A stretch of 64,000 bases of DNA from Asterias rubens (GCF_902459465.1 NC_047072.1:16721776-16785775); one strand, 5' to 3'; counted from the stretch's first letter, positions 23,484-36,747 are shown. Program-made: numbers and translations. The notes: generated from the letters alone by a model not told the origin.

Positions 23484-23652
23484 GTCGATTTCACAAAACT
23501 CTTGCTAACTTAAGACTAATCTTAGGACTAAGAACGAGTCCCAAACCCTGCACTGTAGCATGCAGACCTTAATATTAATCCTAAGTTAGGACGAGTAACT
23601 CGTCCTAGCTCAAGATAAGACGAGTCCTAACTCTTTGTGAAATCGACCCCTG
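23484..23652. repeat. TTAGGAC hairpin element, family H
   Basis: GTCGATTTCACAAAACTCTT at the left and AACTCTTTGTGAAATCGACC at the right. The left arm is more diverged than in other copies. Confidence 0.7.
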
Positions 23653-23728
23653 GTCAGGGAAATGTACACTTTGTTTTATATTTTCCTTATAAACCCATGA
23701 GTTTTAAAATAACGTCTCAACAAGTTTT

Positions 23729-24052
23729 GTGGGTCTTTGGCAATTTTGCAATCGGGTGATGCCACACGTTACTGCGTCTAAGGGTCGCTTGTTATACAAG
23801 TGTCTCAAATTTCTGAAATGTTGGTGGACCGTATGTGATGAGCACTCTGTAGAAGAACATAAGTCGAAGTGCATCGTTGCTCCGGTGGTGTCGAGTTTTT
23901 TACCACCCATAAGGCACACTCAATCCAGACCCACCCGAAGTAACGTTTGTATTACAGTTAACACCCTACCCCCAAAGGCAGTGACAGAAAACCTTCTAAA
24001 CATTTTGAAAAGAACATCCGTTCAGCGTCAAAACGAACTTGATACTTTTTAA
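23729..24052 (+). other. Open frame of unknown status
   Basis: A 107-codon frame without an ATG at its start. Part of it (AVTENLLNILKRTSVQRQNE) looks protein-like. No domain, splice site or element context supports a gene; it may be a decayed transposon or exon. Confidence 0.15.
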
Positions 24053-24437
24053 AGTTTATAATCTAAAATTCTGGGCCCCAAGGCTAATCTTTTGGCCTAC
24101 TTCATGCACAACTGTTGGTGGATTGTGTGTATATAACCGATATTTGGATTTTCTGATTCACATTTTATGATAGACAACTAGAGCGAAGACTACAAGTCTC
24201 GTCAGGTACCCTGCCATGTTATTCTTGTATCTTGACCTTCTCATGACCCCATTCATCATCAGCTTCACATCTGGGGGTTCTGGATACCAGATCTGGCTAT
24301 ATAGGGTTAGACACACGGCTTATAGGTTTTCGGTTGCTCAGTTCTTGAGTTTAACAACAGCATTCGCCACGGGGATTCGTGGAGGTCATAAATACATGGC
24401 TGTCTCATACCATATCGCACCCTGTTTGCTTTCATTG

Positions 24438-24832
24438 TTTAAAGACAGTAGACACTATTGGTATTGTCAAAGATTAGCCTTCACAGTTGGTGTATCTCAA
24501 CATATGCATAAAATAACATACCTGTGAAAATTTAAGCTCAATCAATCATCGAACTTGCGAGATAATAATGAAAGAAAAAACACCCTTGTCATTTGAAGTT
24601 GTGTGCGTTTAGATGGTTGATTTCGAGACTTCAAGTTCTAAACCCGAGGTCTCGAAATCAAATTCGTGGAAAATTACTTCTTTCTCGAAAACTATGGCAC
24701 TTCAGAGGGAGCCGTTTCTCACAATGTTTTATAAATTTATACCATCAACCTCTCCCCATTACTCGTCCCCAAGAAAATGTTTATGCTAATAAATATTTTG
24801 AGTAATTACCATAGTGTGTACTGCCTTTAATA
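24438..24832 (+). repeat. MITE-like element, family A
   Basis: Left end TTAAAGACAGTAGACACTAT, right end GTGTGTACTGCCTTTAA. It contains the inner palindrome around GAGGTCTCGAAATCAAATTC that marks one subfamily. Confidence 0.75.
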
Positions 24833-27800
24833 TGTAATTTCAAGGGAGATGGTTTTCCAAGAGGTATTTGACATCGCTTGATCTATGAAGTGTTCAATCA
24901 CTTTATTAAATGGAACTTTTCGAGAGTTGTGGGTTGTGGAAATTACATTTATGCGTATCTTTTTAAGAGTTTGGGGTAGCCGATAAACAAACAGGGGATG
25001 AGTTCTAATAGACTTCTGAGTTGGGGAAATAAGATTGGGTTGTATGAGTCTTGCAAGGGTTTTGGTGTTTCTGAACGATTGCGGGGGAGGGGAAGGGGTG
25101 AGGGGGTTTGGGGTGGCGATGGTGATTAGCAGCGATCAAACTCTCTACTGACAAAGACCATTATGACTGAACATCCATGATCCGATGGATGTATTTTGAT
25201 AATATTATTAAACAGATGTAAAATCAAGATATTGGAAACAATTACAAATTATTACAACAGCAGAAACTGATTATGGACATAAATGTTTCTCATAATTCAG
25301 AAACCAGCGGGATTTGTACACTACAACTAGGTTAATGCGACCAGGAACAAAAGTACATATCTATATACCATTCTCGAAAGTGAAGGTTGTTACATGAAGA
25401 TAATCTAAACCAGAAATATTCAGGAAAAAAAAAACAATTCTTGCCGATGTCCGAGCAGAACATTGTTTTCGCAATTGTATTTTTGTCGTGAGATACGAGT
25501 ACTTTCGTTCAAGAACAGACATCGTATGTTGACGGTGACAAAATATGAAAAGGCTTTCCTTTTAACCTTCAATCCGAAACCCGAAAGCTCAACATGATTG
25601 CTACTAATGTAGTTTCGACACTGGGACTGGGGTTTGTAATTTATCAGAATTACTGGAACTTGAAGTTCGTATGTTGGCTTTAGCTAGCCGCGGCTAGCCG
25701 ATGCAAAACGTATATTAACGGGGGTTGCTCGAGGCATTTTACGGTGCCATTCCGGTTGGAGATTTACTTCTCGTCTGGTCGTGTAACCTTGCGTCTGGGG
25801 CCGATAGCATGTTTATGTTTTCTTTGGAACGGTGTTGGTGGTGAGTGGCTTCATTGAAACATAGAACAAGGACCAGAGCTCACCCTTTCTTGGTCGAAGC
25901 AAACAGTTAAAGAGGCTGATATTTGTTTTGGACACTTGAAGATCAGCAATCTTACATCTCTTCAGTAAAGTGATGCTTATTGCACCCCCCCAGTCGGAAA
26001 GACACTGTTTTTGAGCTCAAACTTTCTTAAAACCCTTACAAACCAACCCCCCCCCCCCGCCCCAAAAAAGAAAAAAAGTGGGTCCTTTATTAAGGATGGA
26101 TTTGATGGTCTTGGTAAAAATAGGACCAGGATTCTGTGTTTCTGTTTGGTTGCTGTTTACTTTAACACGTACGCATTCGGCTGAAATTTTTACACAGACA
26201 TTTTAAGTTGTCTTTTTTGGTAACTTGTAATTTGACCTCCAAATCAGAATTAGGTTGAAAACATCCTGTGATGTACTTTTAAGTTCAAGTTCACGTAACA
26301 GCGCGTTAAGTGCTTAACAAGCCTCGCCCCACAATGCAATTACAAACAGACGATGTTTACGGAATTTCCAAGAAGAAAGCAAATCTAAAACACAGATAAG
26401 AAAACTGCCTCGTATGACCAAAATACTTCCTTTCATTCAGTATAATTATTGTTGCCTCTAAATTGCGCGAGGAAATTGCTTGGTGTTACACGGATCTATA
26501 AATCTATCAACAGATCCTTACAATACACCTGTTGCATCAACTTAGCCAAACATAAATCATAAAAATACAAACTTGGTGAGCATTTTCGCAATCGCCTAAA
26601 CAGATGTGGACATTCCTTTCTAAGATGTGAATGAAAGGGCGAAATATTGCAGTGGAAGGGTCACAATTCTTTCAATGGGGGGGGGGGGGGGGGTGGTGAT
26701 TGGGCTGCAACTGTAGCTTAACAAGTACAAAACCGCAAGTAAGTGCGAATTAAATGCAGACGTAAACAAAATCAATGGGCGTTGTTTACTTCTGCTTTAT
26801 TAAATCGGCAAAAAACGGAGTCAACTTGAGGTTTGAAACGTTGCATCGTGGAAGAAAAACTAAAAGACGTTTGCGGTAACACCATTGTGATAACTCTTTT
26901 GAGTATTGTTGGTTCTGAAAAAACAATGGTTAACGACCCAATGTTTCGATCGCTATAGCTCGGACCATTGACATTGGGTTGCACAAACTTTTAATATAAA
27001 GCCATGACAGTGCACACTTCTCGGTATTTCAATTTAGGTCACACTTCGTCATCAATATGTTTCATTTAACAAGTTCACATTTGTGACAATTGTAAAAGAC
27101 GCCGAATATACTTCTGATCTTAGTAAACTCCGACTTTCAAGAGCACAGCATTGACCCTTAAATTACTCGGAATAATGACAATAAAAACATTTATTTTAAT
27201 GATCAGAAACACTTAACCTTCCATTTTTAAAAGGCGCGAAAATATATTTTTTCTTTGTTAACTCCGACTTTAAAGAGCACAACACGGACCCTTGAATTAT
27301 CCGGGTTAACTATACGTCCAATAAAAATGTTTATTTTAATAACCAGAAATACTTAATAACCGGCTTCGTTTGTTCTTTAAAAAGAAAAGGGTCACAGATA
27401 TAGGTCTTAAAAGGCGTTTGTCCTTGCCTAGAATTACATACTATAAATAACAGCACGACCAAGTCGCTCAATAATGGTCGAAATATCACACGTATGGAAC
27501 AACATTTCTTGACAGGAAAAGATGGTTTATCAGCATGTTGGCAGATTAGGTTACCGGCAAATTATCGCTCAATGACGGCAGGGTCTTTGCTCTGGCAGCC
27601 TGCTAGTTTTCACCATGGCTCGTTGCAGACGCTCACTGCGAGAAATTTCTAATAACACAACTTTGTGGTCTCTCCTGGGGAATTAACCCCCTGACAAGCA
27701 CCTTGCTTTCAATATAAGGTTCAAATAACACCAGTAATTGCAATACGATTCCATCTTTTCATTTTTGACAGAAATGAGAGAAGAATTTTGATGCGAAAGC

Positions 27801-28857
27801 TTCCCGTGGTCATGGAGACAGTAAGGGTTCATCTTATGATTGTCTTGAGAGTACCCTACGGTGCTTTCAGTCCGTACCCTCCCCTCCCTCGGTGTTGTCT
27901 TAAACTCTTGGTAGTCCAAGATCTGTCAAATCTCGTCAGGATACTTGGCGGGATTTGGGGACCATCCAGGCCGGGCGTCCCTTTAACAGATTGTTTAGAT
28001 CAAAACCGAGAAATTCCTTAACCAGTGAGAGTCTAAAAACCACAAAAAGTTTGAAATTCTTCACATTTTGAAGTTGGTTATTTAGAGAATGTTAGTGCCT
28101 TGTATAGTGTTGCCATTAACAAAGAGTGCCACGCCTTTATTTGGTACTGTGAAGACTTATTGCGGGAATAGCATAATAGACGTCTAGTTGTTAGACAGTC
28201 GGAATTATTTTAGGACGAATCCGAAAAAGGCTGTCTTCCGAGATTCCGTGGCGATTGGGCGACACAACGTTTGACCCAGACAATTATTTGAAATATTATA
28301 CAACTGTCAATAAAAACACCAGAGACACACAGACATGATAGAAGGAAATAATAATAATAATAATTGTTGAAGGATGAACGAGAAAACCCTAATATCTAGA
28401 AATATTTTAGCCTCATCTCTGCAGGCACCTCGAAGTATTCAGTACCAAATAGAACAGTTACTCATTGTTGGGCTGCATGGTTGAGCAGTCACATCTTCAC
28501 ACAGCATCGTAAAAAAAATTGTGTTGATTGAAGACGTTTGTACATACAGTGATTCATTGATGCTTGATTTAAAACAAACAACGTCTTGTAAGAAAGATTA
28601 CGTGTATAATCCAGGGAGGTTGCCTCTTGTCGAATAGAGGAAGGGGCTAAATCAACCAATGACTAATGCACACAAACGATGCGTACAACTCCTACTGCGT
28701 TTCGTCAATGAAAATCTGTATCAAATTATTTTAAGAGCCTCTCAAAAAGTTCTGCAACTCGTCTGATTTGTCTCGCTAATCCCCCAAGGTGAATGGAAAC
28801 TCACCCTTCTCTCTTGCCGCTTGACCCCTTCTGGCCCAACTGACTTGCGTTTCCTCA
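24833..28857. other. Four kilobases without recognisable gene
   Basis: Only short frames, homopolymer runs (C near 26045, G near 26680) and a remnant (26865-26960, GCGGTAACACCATTGTGAT) related to the hairpin element at 58.3 kb. Confidence 0.4.
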
Positions 28858-29254
28858 ACTTAAAGAAACTGGACACTATCGGTAATTGTCAAAGACCAGT
28901 CTTCTCACTTGGTGTATAACAACATATATGGACAAAATAACAAACCTGTGAAAATTTGAGCTCAATTGGTCCGTCGAAGTTGCGAGATAAAAAGGACAGA
29001 AAAACACCTTGTCACACGAAGTTCAAGTGTGCTTTCAGACGCTTGCTTTCGATACCTCCCATTCTAAATCTGAGGTCTCGAAATCAAATTCGTGGAAAAT
29101 TACTTCTTTCTCGAAAACTGCTCCACTTCAGAGGGAGCCGTTTCTCACAATGTTTTATACTATCATTATCAACCTCTTCCCATTACTCGTTACCAAGTTA
29201 GGTTTATGCTAATAATTATTTTGAGTAAAACAAATAGTCTCCACTGCCTTTAAT
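28858..29254 (+). repeat. MITE-like element, family A
   Basis: Left end TTAAAGAAACTGGACACTAT, right end GTCTCCACTGCCTTTAA; same palindromic subfamily as the 24.4 kb copy. Confidence 0.75.
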
Positions 29255-29675
29255 CATGCATTCGAAATGCTTTGCTTTCATTCTTAAATTTTTCTTGGCA
29301 AATTTCCACACGAATTCTTTATAATCCTTGTTGAATTATCACCGTATCTGGTTCAATCATCTCTCGGGAATCTCTGTTTTCCTGGAGGGGGCAATTTTTC
29401 TTGCTGAATGGTCAAGTCATTTCCGACTGCTTGGGTTTTCTTTCTTTAAGTGCGTCATATTTCCCTTGAGTTTGAAATGGAATCATACGGGAACCGTGTC
29501 TCCACTTTTATGGGGGACAAGTCAACTTGATTCATAAATCATTGGGCATACTGCCCTTGAATTTGACTTACACAAACTGTCCTGCGGCCAAGGGGAAATG
29601 TCTGTTTTATGAACAAAGATCAGGGCCCAATTGCATAGAGCTGCTTAAGCACAAAACGTGACTTAGCATATCTTT

Positions 29676-29812
29676 TGATATTTTAGTGAGAGTATACCGT
29701 TTCTCACAATGTTTTATACTATTAACAGCTTCCACTGCTCGTTACCAAGCAAGTGTTTACGCTGACTATTATTTTGAGTAATTACCAATAATATCCATTG
29801 CCTTTAAGCTAA
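29676..29812 (+). repeat. Partial family A element inside M3-like sequence
   Basis: Right third of family A (CCGTTTCTCACAATGTTTTA to ATCCATTGCCTTTAA). The left flank 29622-29670 is an M3 end (CCCAATTGCATAGAGCTGCT), suggesting nested insertion. Confidence 0.55.
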
Positions 29813-30736
29813 GCACATACAACGTAAGACGTTTTGTTTTCTGGCAAGCGTCAGTAATAAGAAAGGCAGATCAATCAAGCATGTATCAATCAACAAGTAA
29901 TACAAAGTAATAACGTTTGACGGCTACTTCTAGCATGGAAGAAAACTTCCTCCATGCTTATAGTATAAGCCATTACATGGGGCGTGTGTAATTGATTAAG
30001 TTGTTGATCACAATTCGTGTAAGGAACACTGACAATTTAATAACTTTATATTCTAATCGGATGGGTTGACAGGATATAGCCGGATATTAGTAAATGGTGT
30101 ATAGTAAAACCAGATTTCACTCAATGGGTTTAATGTGTCATCACAAACAAACAAGATTAAATCGTCACAAAAATCGACTGCAGTAGTTCGGAATATAAAA
30201 GCAAGGTAACTGTTATCGAATAATGCGTCAAGTGCAATTCAAAGGCAAATGGTATGGATTGTATTCGAATAACAGTTACTTTTCGAGTACAAGTAATCGA
30301 TCCTGTCGTTATAGCTGCAGCCATTGGCAAGAATAATGAGTTGTGAGTGATCAAGTTGACGATTTGGATTGCCGAACGGTTCGCTACATACGAAGACAAT
30401 TATTTGTCAAAGATTTATCTAACGGAAGAAATAACAGCAGCTGCCAAACTTGCGGGTTGTTGATCTAATTTCAACTACACATGCATTACTTCCTAGATCC
30501 TGAAAACACATTAATGGTTTGATTTGAAGATCCTGTAAAACAGAATGTGATGAAACATTATACCATGTGACACGTAACAGCTTATTATGTGGGTTAGGCC
30601 TACAGTTTCTTATTAGCATCAATGTGGGGGGGGGAGGCTAAAATTCAAAGGGGGTGTCATCCGCAGACTGGTAACAAAGTCTTATTATAGCACATTTCAC
30701 AGGAACGTTTCAATGCCCTTTTATACAGTGTAGTAC

Positions 30737-30920
30737 CCATAGGCCCATTTTCATAAAGCTGCTTAAGCACAAAAACAAGCTAACCAAATTGTACTAACCA
30801 TAATAAAGTTTACCAGCCAAAATACCATGTCACATGTACGATGTATTCTGCTCATTTCGGCTTAGCAGGTTTTTTTAAGCAGTACTTGCTGCTTAAAAGC
30901 AGTTCCATGAAATTGGGCAA
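30737..30920. repeat. MITE-like element, family M3
   Basis: CCCATTTTCATAAAGCTGCT on the left, AGCAGTTCCATGAAATTGGG on the right. Confidence 0.65.
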
Positions 30921-31513
30921 AGGTAATTGAATGGACAAATAATTACATTCTGTTAATGTCTATGGGTGTGACAAAATGTTTCAGTCCTCGCGCTCTCGTG
31001 TTTGGATAAACCTCGAAATTGTAAAAAGTCTCAATCCGAAAACCATTCAAAGTCGGTGAACAACGGTTACGTATTTTTTATTACATAAAACAAAAACTAA
31101 ATGGAGATTGGTGCAACACCGAGACTGCTTGCTAAAAGATGTGAACATTATTTGAAAAAGGACATACAAGTTTGAATATGTGCACGTGTAGAAGACATCG
31201 AACACATGGATCAACATTGTGTGGTCTCACACGTTTATTTACTTATTCCGGTTTCGTATACACAGAGCAAGGGAAGGTCTCCACGTTAATATTGGGCTAC
31301 ATGATCGTGCCTTGTATGAAATAACCCCCACGGCATAATTCATACAGATCTCCATGGGTGGCTACCCTGAAGGCACAAAACAACATTTGACTCATGACAT
31401 TAATATGTTTATGAATAACCTCAAAGAACTGACTGGGGTTAAAGGTTAGCAAGCAGGTATGTACATGGGTCTATTCATATATATAGACACACAAACACGT
31501 GGTCCTTCTCTAT

Positions 31514-31851
31514 GGCCCTTTTCGAAACCATGGATTTGGCTTTTGATTCGGCTTCAGGCTCCGTTCTCTTGTCTGAAGCCCTGAGGACGATTTCACAAAG
31601 AACTAAAGACTAGTCCTAAAGTTAGGACTAGTCCTAACTTAGGACTAGTCCTTGGAGATCTACAAACTTAAGGCTAGTCCTAAGTTAGGAGAATCTTGTC
31701 CTTACTCGAGATAAGACTAGTCCTAACTCTTTGTGAAACCCATCCCAGGGCGTGTATGCAAAGCATGCGCAATTGTCAAAACAACCGCGGGGCCAAGCTA
31801 GCCTGAGCCGAATCCAGAGCCGAAGCCGAAGCCGTGGTTTCGAAAAGGGTC
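31514..31851. repeat. Family M2 element split by a family H hairpin
   Basis: M2 ends (GGCCCTTTTCGAAACCATGG; GTGGTTTCGAAAAGGGTC) enclose a complete family H element (31585-31746) inserted after GAAGCCCTGA. The uninterrupted M2 copies at 14.4 and 16.9 kb show the empty state. Confidence 0.75.
31585..31746. repeat. TTAGGAC hairpin element, family H (nested)
   Basis: Bounded by GATTTCACAAAGAACTAAAG and AACTCTTTGTGAAACCCATC, with the usual TTAGGACTAGTCC palindromes. Confidence 0.8.
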
Positions 31852-32013
31852 ACTGGTTCTATTGCAGACAATTTAATAAGTGCAGTTCGTGTATATGCAC
31901 GTGTGAAAGTATTCGTAATAGTACAAATACAACTGGGCATATGACGAACTCGGACCATTTCTAACTATCAAAGACCGTCTGTTTTTTTTTTTTTTTTTTT
32001 CTTTAATATAAGG

Positions 32014-32376
32014 CAACTGGACAGTTTCGGTATTTACTCAAAGTAATTTTTAGCATTGAAACTTCCTTGGTAACGAGCAATGGAGAGCTGTTGATAGTAT
32101 AAACATTGTGAGAAACGGCTCACTCTTTAGTACGTAGTTTTGAGAAAGAGGTATTTTCTCCCTCAAATATTAAGAAAACTCAGCTCATTTCAACCTGAAA
32201 ACACACAAACTAATTTGTGCAACAAGGGCTGTTGCCTCTTTCACTATCCTACTACAACTTCAATTACCAATTGAGTTAACATTTTCAGAGCTTTGTTAAT
32301 TATGTGCATGTTTTTGGATACACCTAGTGAGAATAATGGTCTTTGACAATTACCATGATGTGTCCAGTGCCTTTAA
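32014..32376 (-). repeat. MITE-like element, family A
   Basis: Reverse-oriented full-length copy: begins with a worn right end, contains ATGGAGAGCTGTTGATAGTA, ends GTGTCCAGTGCCTTTAA. Confidence 0.75.
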
Positions 32377-32755
32377 AGATAAATGCTATATGCAATTCAA
32401 ACGCAAACAAATAAGGAACAGCACCCGTAACGTAATTGTAGTAGGCTAAATAAGATAAGCAGTTCCGTTTTCGAAGAGTTTACAATTATTATTGTAGCAT
32501 ACTTTCTTAAAAATGGATTGACTGAGAACTTCCAAAATAAAATAAAGTGTTAATTTGATAATAAAATAATGTAAATTTTTCAAAAGGTGGGCGTGGCACT
32601 TAAAACGATAATAAAACTATTAGGCCCTAACACAAGAAAATTATAATAAAATAATCTTATACAATTGTTTTGTAGGGAAGAGATATGGACGCTGTACCCA
32701 ATTTTCATAAAATCATCTTGGCAATTTGTTTTGCAATATACAATACTTTTTTATA

Positions 32756-33985
32756 TTATCCTTTACATTCGCCATAATCACCAGTTATCCAGTAACAAAT
32801 CTGAGCGAATTTCAATGGAGTGATTCGCATGGCCACATTCTGTTCTTCCCGTATTCCAAAAGAGTTCACGTAGGATGTGAACCCACCGTATATACCGATG
32901 ACTTTACGAGACCAAGTCGCCTGGTCTGGTTCCCACTGTCTCACGTAGATACCCGACCCAATGCTGGTTGGCGACCCGTCGCACTGTTGGTAGAATAGAT
33001 GTTGCGTCCCACCGTTCACGGTGCAGAAACGATAGAACAGAGTTGGGTCGTCTGGGATGTCAAAAGACGCAAAGTGAACCATGGTACCGAGGGGTATGTT
33101 GCCGGTGTCGCCAATACCAACTTCAAGATGTTGGCGCTCCGGACTCCGTTTGAGCAGAATCACAGCGTAGTCTTTATCCAGAGGTAGAAGCTGATTGGAT
33201 TTCTTATTGGTCCAATCGTATGGGAGATACACTTTAGAGGCTCGAATCCAGAAGAAAGCTTGAGCATTTGCGAGGTCCGGATCCTCGCCCGGGATCGGTT
33301 CACGCTCGCGTCTGAAACCCGCACGGATTTCTTTAACGTCTACGACGTAACGTTTTCCGTTATGGATGCAATGAGCAGACGTAAGGACGTACTGGGGCGC
33401 TATGAGGACCCCGCTACACCCGACAGAAAGCTTAACGGTTGCAGAGAAAGGGTACATCGTGACGTATTTCATGACATTTATCTCGAACCGTGAGTCTAAC
33501 CCAAAGACGGCGCGTTTCCTGCGTCTCTTTGCCCCACCAGCAGCTTTCTGTTTTTGTTTCCTCACGGTATGCGTCCACCTGTTAATGTAATTCACCATTT
33601 TCTCTTGAACGCGAGGTCTAGTCAACGTTCTGGTGCCATTGGGGTAAAGAGTTTCAAACGCTAACATCTCTTCAGCCTCATCAACGGTGTAGTTCCTCTG
33701 AGATGCTACATCCGAAACCTCACACTCTGCATCACAATATAAACTTATCCCGTCTTGGTTTACTGTCTCTTTGTCTTGCTTTATCAAGTCCTCTTCGCTC
33801 CCTTCAACCTCCTCATCCAAGATGACGCTCTCAGCCTGGGCATTCTCTCCAGCCCCTTCTGGTTTAGGTAGCTTGAATCTATGCCATTTATCAGCAGCTG
33901 CATGCACTGATGAAGCAGATACCAGGCTAGCAAACATGGACAAGGATGCCACCAATACACATACCGCATGAATGTTTAACATCAT
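32756..33985 (-). CDS. Secreted PRSS23/PRSS35-like trypsin-fold protein, catalytic Ser replaced
   Basis: A single uninterrupted 409-codon frame. Residues 1-24 are a hydrophobic signal peptide; 31-150 an acidic propeptide-like region with the pattern DEAEEMLAFETLYPNGTRT; 154-158 RRRKR a furin-type cleavage site. The S1 domain follows: TSAHC puts His at 205, and DKDYAVILL puts the acid at Asp272. The serine loop reads QQCDGSPTSIGSGIYVR; aligned with the GASGSG loop I recall for PRSS23, the catalytic serine position is Ile342. The C-terminus (VAMRITPLKFAQICYWI) is the family hallmark. Vertebrate PRSS35 is also considered inactive. Ser341 or Ser344 could be argued as substitutes but are out of register. 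So a non-catalytic secreted protein is most likely. Start: two adjacent ATGs at 33985 and 33982. An intronless or retroposed origin is possible, but no poly(A) tail is visible. Confidence 0.88.
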   Translation of the reverse strand: MMLNIHAVCVLVASLSMFASLVSASSVHAAADKWHRFKLPKPEGAGENAQAESVILDEEVEGSEEDLIKQDKETVNQDGISLYCDAECEVSDVASQRNYTVDEAEEMLAFETLYPNGTRTLTRPRVQEKMVNYINRWTHTVRKQKQKAAGGAKRRRKRAVFGLDSRFEINVMKYVTMYPFSATVKLSVGCSGVLIAPQYVLTSAHCIHNGKRYVVDVKEIRAGFRREREPIPGEDPDLANAQAFFWIRASKVYLPYDWTNKKSNQLLPLDKDYAVILLKRSPERQHLEVGIGDTGNIPLGTMVHFASFDIPDDPTLFYRFCTVNGGTQHLFYQQCDGSPTSIGSGIYVRQWEPDQATWSRKVIGIYGGFTSYVNSFGIREEQNVAMRITPLKFAQICYWITGDYGECKG

Positions 33986-35556
33986 GTTGCTGTTGTGGTA
34001 GAGCGAAGTGCGGTTGCCAAAACTTGCTCGTGTGAACGAACCACAGACCTAAGATAAGTTCGTCTATAGCTACCACAACCTCAAGTCTACTGCCTCATAT
34101 ACAGAATAACTTATGATCCATTCTCATAGATCTCGTTTTATATCACACCACTAAAGCTCAGGCGCAGTTTTTCAAGCCGACGCGTGTCTTTAGAATCGAG
34201 AGTAAATCTTGTTTATCCCAGGAAGCATTTCCCACAAAAACGCTGCCAAACTTCTCTCAAAATCAAAAGTGTGTAGAACTACATTTGGAGCACAGCCAGG
34301 TCTGCAATTAGCCTGTTTACAATTCACGCAGTGAGAGTTGACAGACTACAACCCAAGAAATCCCCGACTGCAAGAAAATTTAAGTGATTTCTTCCCGACT
34401 TGGCCCCGAACTTACGTTCACAAACGCTGACTGATCTGAGATGACGAGTTGGCCCCACTGATCTGAGGAACTCACGGCCACGCCCACTTGATTCATAAAC
34501 AAAGTTCCGTGCATCGTGATTGGACGGCAGTTGCTATGACGTGTTTGACTGGATTTACATACGGTGACTTGGTGATGAATGTTTTACCCCTCCGCCATGT
34601 GTGTGAATACACGGCACACCTTGTCTGCAGGACCCTAGACTTGATGACAAGTCGTTAGTCGGTGTCTATGTTTGCCAGTGTTGCCACATTCTACGTTCAT
34701 GCAACAGTCGCGATTATACATTCATGCAGCGTTCGCAGATAATTCCTTGCATGATCCGTCAGTGACTGACTAACACGAATTGGGATCGAAGGTGTGTGAA
34801 CCGTCCCCGCAGCTGAATTGGGAAAGACACACGCCGCGGCACAACAATAACCGACTTGATTTCAAGACTAGCAGGACCCTGGAAAAGCTAGTGACCTCAC
34901 GGGGTCACCATGGCCCAGATTTTCCGTTACTAATTCAAGGTGATATTTACTACACGAACTGCATGGCTGGTTTGTCTTGGACTGTACGGCAGTAACGGAA
35001 GGTTGATTTCAAACAAGGTTTCGGTTTGAGGTATTAATTGGACCATTGGTGTCTGCCTCTGCGCTACGGGGTGGTAGGGGGTGGAGAGGGAGGGGATGAA
35101 GGGGAGGGGGGATCAGAAGTGGAGGGGTTATCAAAAGAAGCAACCATCCCGTCACACTTTAAAAAATGTTGTAAGTATTGGTTTGATGGAGACTGTGTAC
35201 ATCTACTTGATGTGTAGATTGTGTTAGTGTTACCGAAAACCAATTGCCTCACCTCACAGTGCCATTAATTTTTCTTGCACATTATTATGGAGGAAGACGA
35301 CTTTCTCCAGGCACATCATCCAATAATCTCTCAATAATAAGAGCTTTGAGCTAGCTACCTGCGTCTTAGAGAATTGTATAAAAAGTGCGTGTTAAACATC
35401 ACTTTTGTACAAATACATTCACCAATTATGGAAATATCAACACTTTACTATCACAAATAATGCAATAAACTTCCGTAGACAGATCTTAATCAAATAATAA
35501 TTAACAATGATAATATTATTTCACGATAGGCGTAGAATGTTGAATAGTAGAGCCCC

Positions 35557-35967
35557 ATGCTGGGACTACCCAACTTGATCAAACTTTTGAGTTTACACAC
35601 ATATGCCCCCGAATTATTAAAGTCAATCGCTTGGGTTTTTGGCTGGAGGCGTTTTTTAGGTCTGGCCATGACGGTCTGGTTTTTGACACTGTTACATTTT
35701 TTGGTGATAAACGAAGAGTGGTCGGAAGAAAATTTGGAAGGAAGTAGTTTTATTTGTTCTTCTCCCTCTCTCTCTGTATTTATTGCATTTTGGGGTGTTC
35801 CAATCTCTGCATGTATTGGGCTACTTCTCCTGTATTTTTTTTCTTATTTTTGTGTTTTTTTTCTTCCTTTTTTTTCCCCGTTTACAATTAGCAACGTTTT
35901 GATGTCCTTAGTGCAGGTCCCTACCGCACCGGGTGCTTCCGATTTTATCAATGTTTCCATTTTGTAA
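35557..35967 (+). other. Hydrophobic open frame, probably not a gene
   Basis: A 136-codon frame over a T-rich tract, giving runs of F, L and S. No signal for splicing, promoter or family. It lies in the copy-specific part of the duplication. Confidence 0.15.
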
Positions 35968-36089
35968 ATTTTTGAACAATAATTATTCCCCTTTTTTTGC
36001 TGTTTTATGAAACAGTATTTTGTTTCAATGAAACAGTATATTTTTTCCTCGTACTTCAAGGAGGCAATTGAGGCGATCGCTCCCATGTC

Positions 36090-36330
36090 CCCAGGGCTCA
36101 ATTTCATAGAGCTAAGCACAAACATTTGCTTAGCATGAAATTTCTTCCTTGATAAAAACAAGATTACCAACCAGATTTCCATTTGTTGCATATTGCTTGA
36201 TACTGGTATTTCAGCTGCTGTTGGCTTATCCTGAAAAACACGTGGACATTTGGTTGGTAATTCTGTTTTTATCGAGGCAGACATTTAATGCTAAAAAGAT
36301 TTGTGTGTTAAGCAGCTCTATACAATTGGG
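36090..36330. repeat. MITE-like element, family M3
   Basis: CTCAATTTCATAGAGCTAAG at left, AGCAGCTCTATACAATTGGG at right. The equivalent flanks in copy 2 of the duplication (near 41880) abut without it. Confidence 0.65.
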
Positions 36331-36747
36331 TCCTGGTAATTGCCTTGGTGCCCTTGAAATGTTCCAGTAGAAATTTACAATTTCCTCATAGGGTGCCCTT
36401 TACAAGTACCAAGGAGAAAATGCATTGGTGTTTTGCACTTTCAAAAGAACAAGGCACATACTTCTACTTTAATATTTCACAAAAGGTTAACTTTTTTCCC
36501 CCTTTTTTTTTTTATTACCTAAGCTCAGTTTAACGATTATTGTTCATTATTGGGCTTTGTTTTATGAATACAATAATACAAAAACTATGCATAACAATCC
36601 ATGCATGCAAATTACTTTTTGGTTTATTGTTTTTTTTTATAATCTTCTTAATAACAATAATTAACAATTTTATTATTGAAAATACAAACACTTTGCCCAG
36701 CACATTTAAGGGTAATGTCCATAAAATGTGACTTTCGGTTAAAAATC

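Noticed and set aside
33260-33971. Plus-strand frames over the protease
   Set aside because: Shadows of the 409-codon minus-strand frame, which has clear family motifs.
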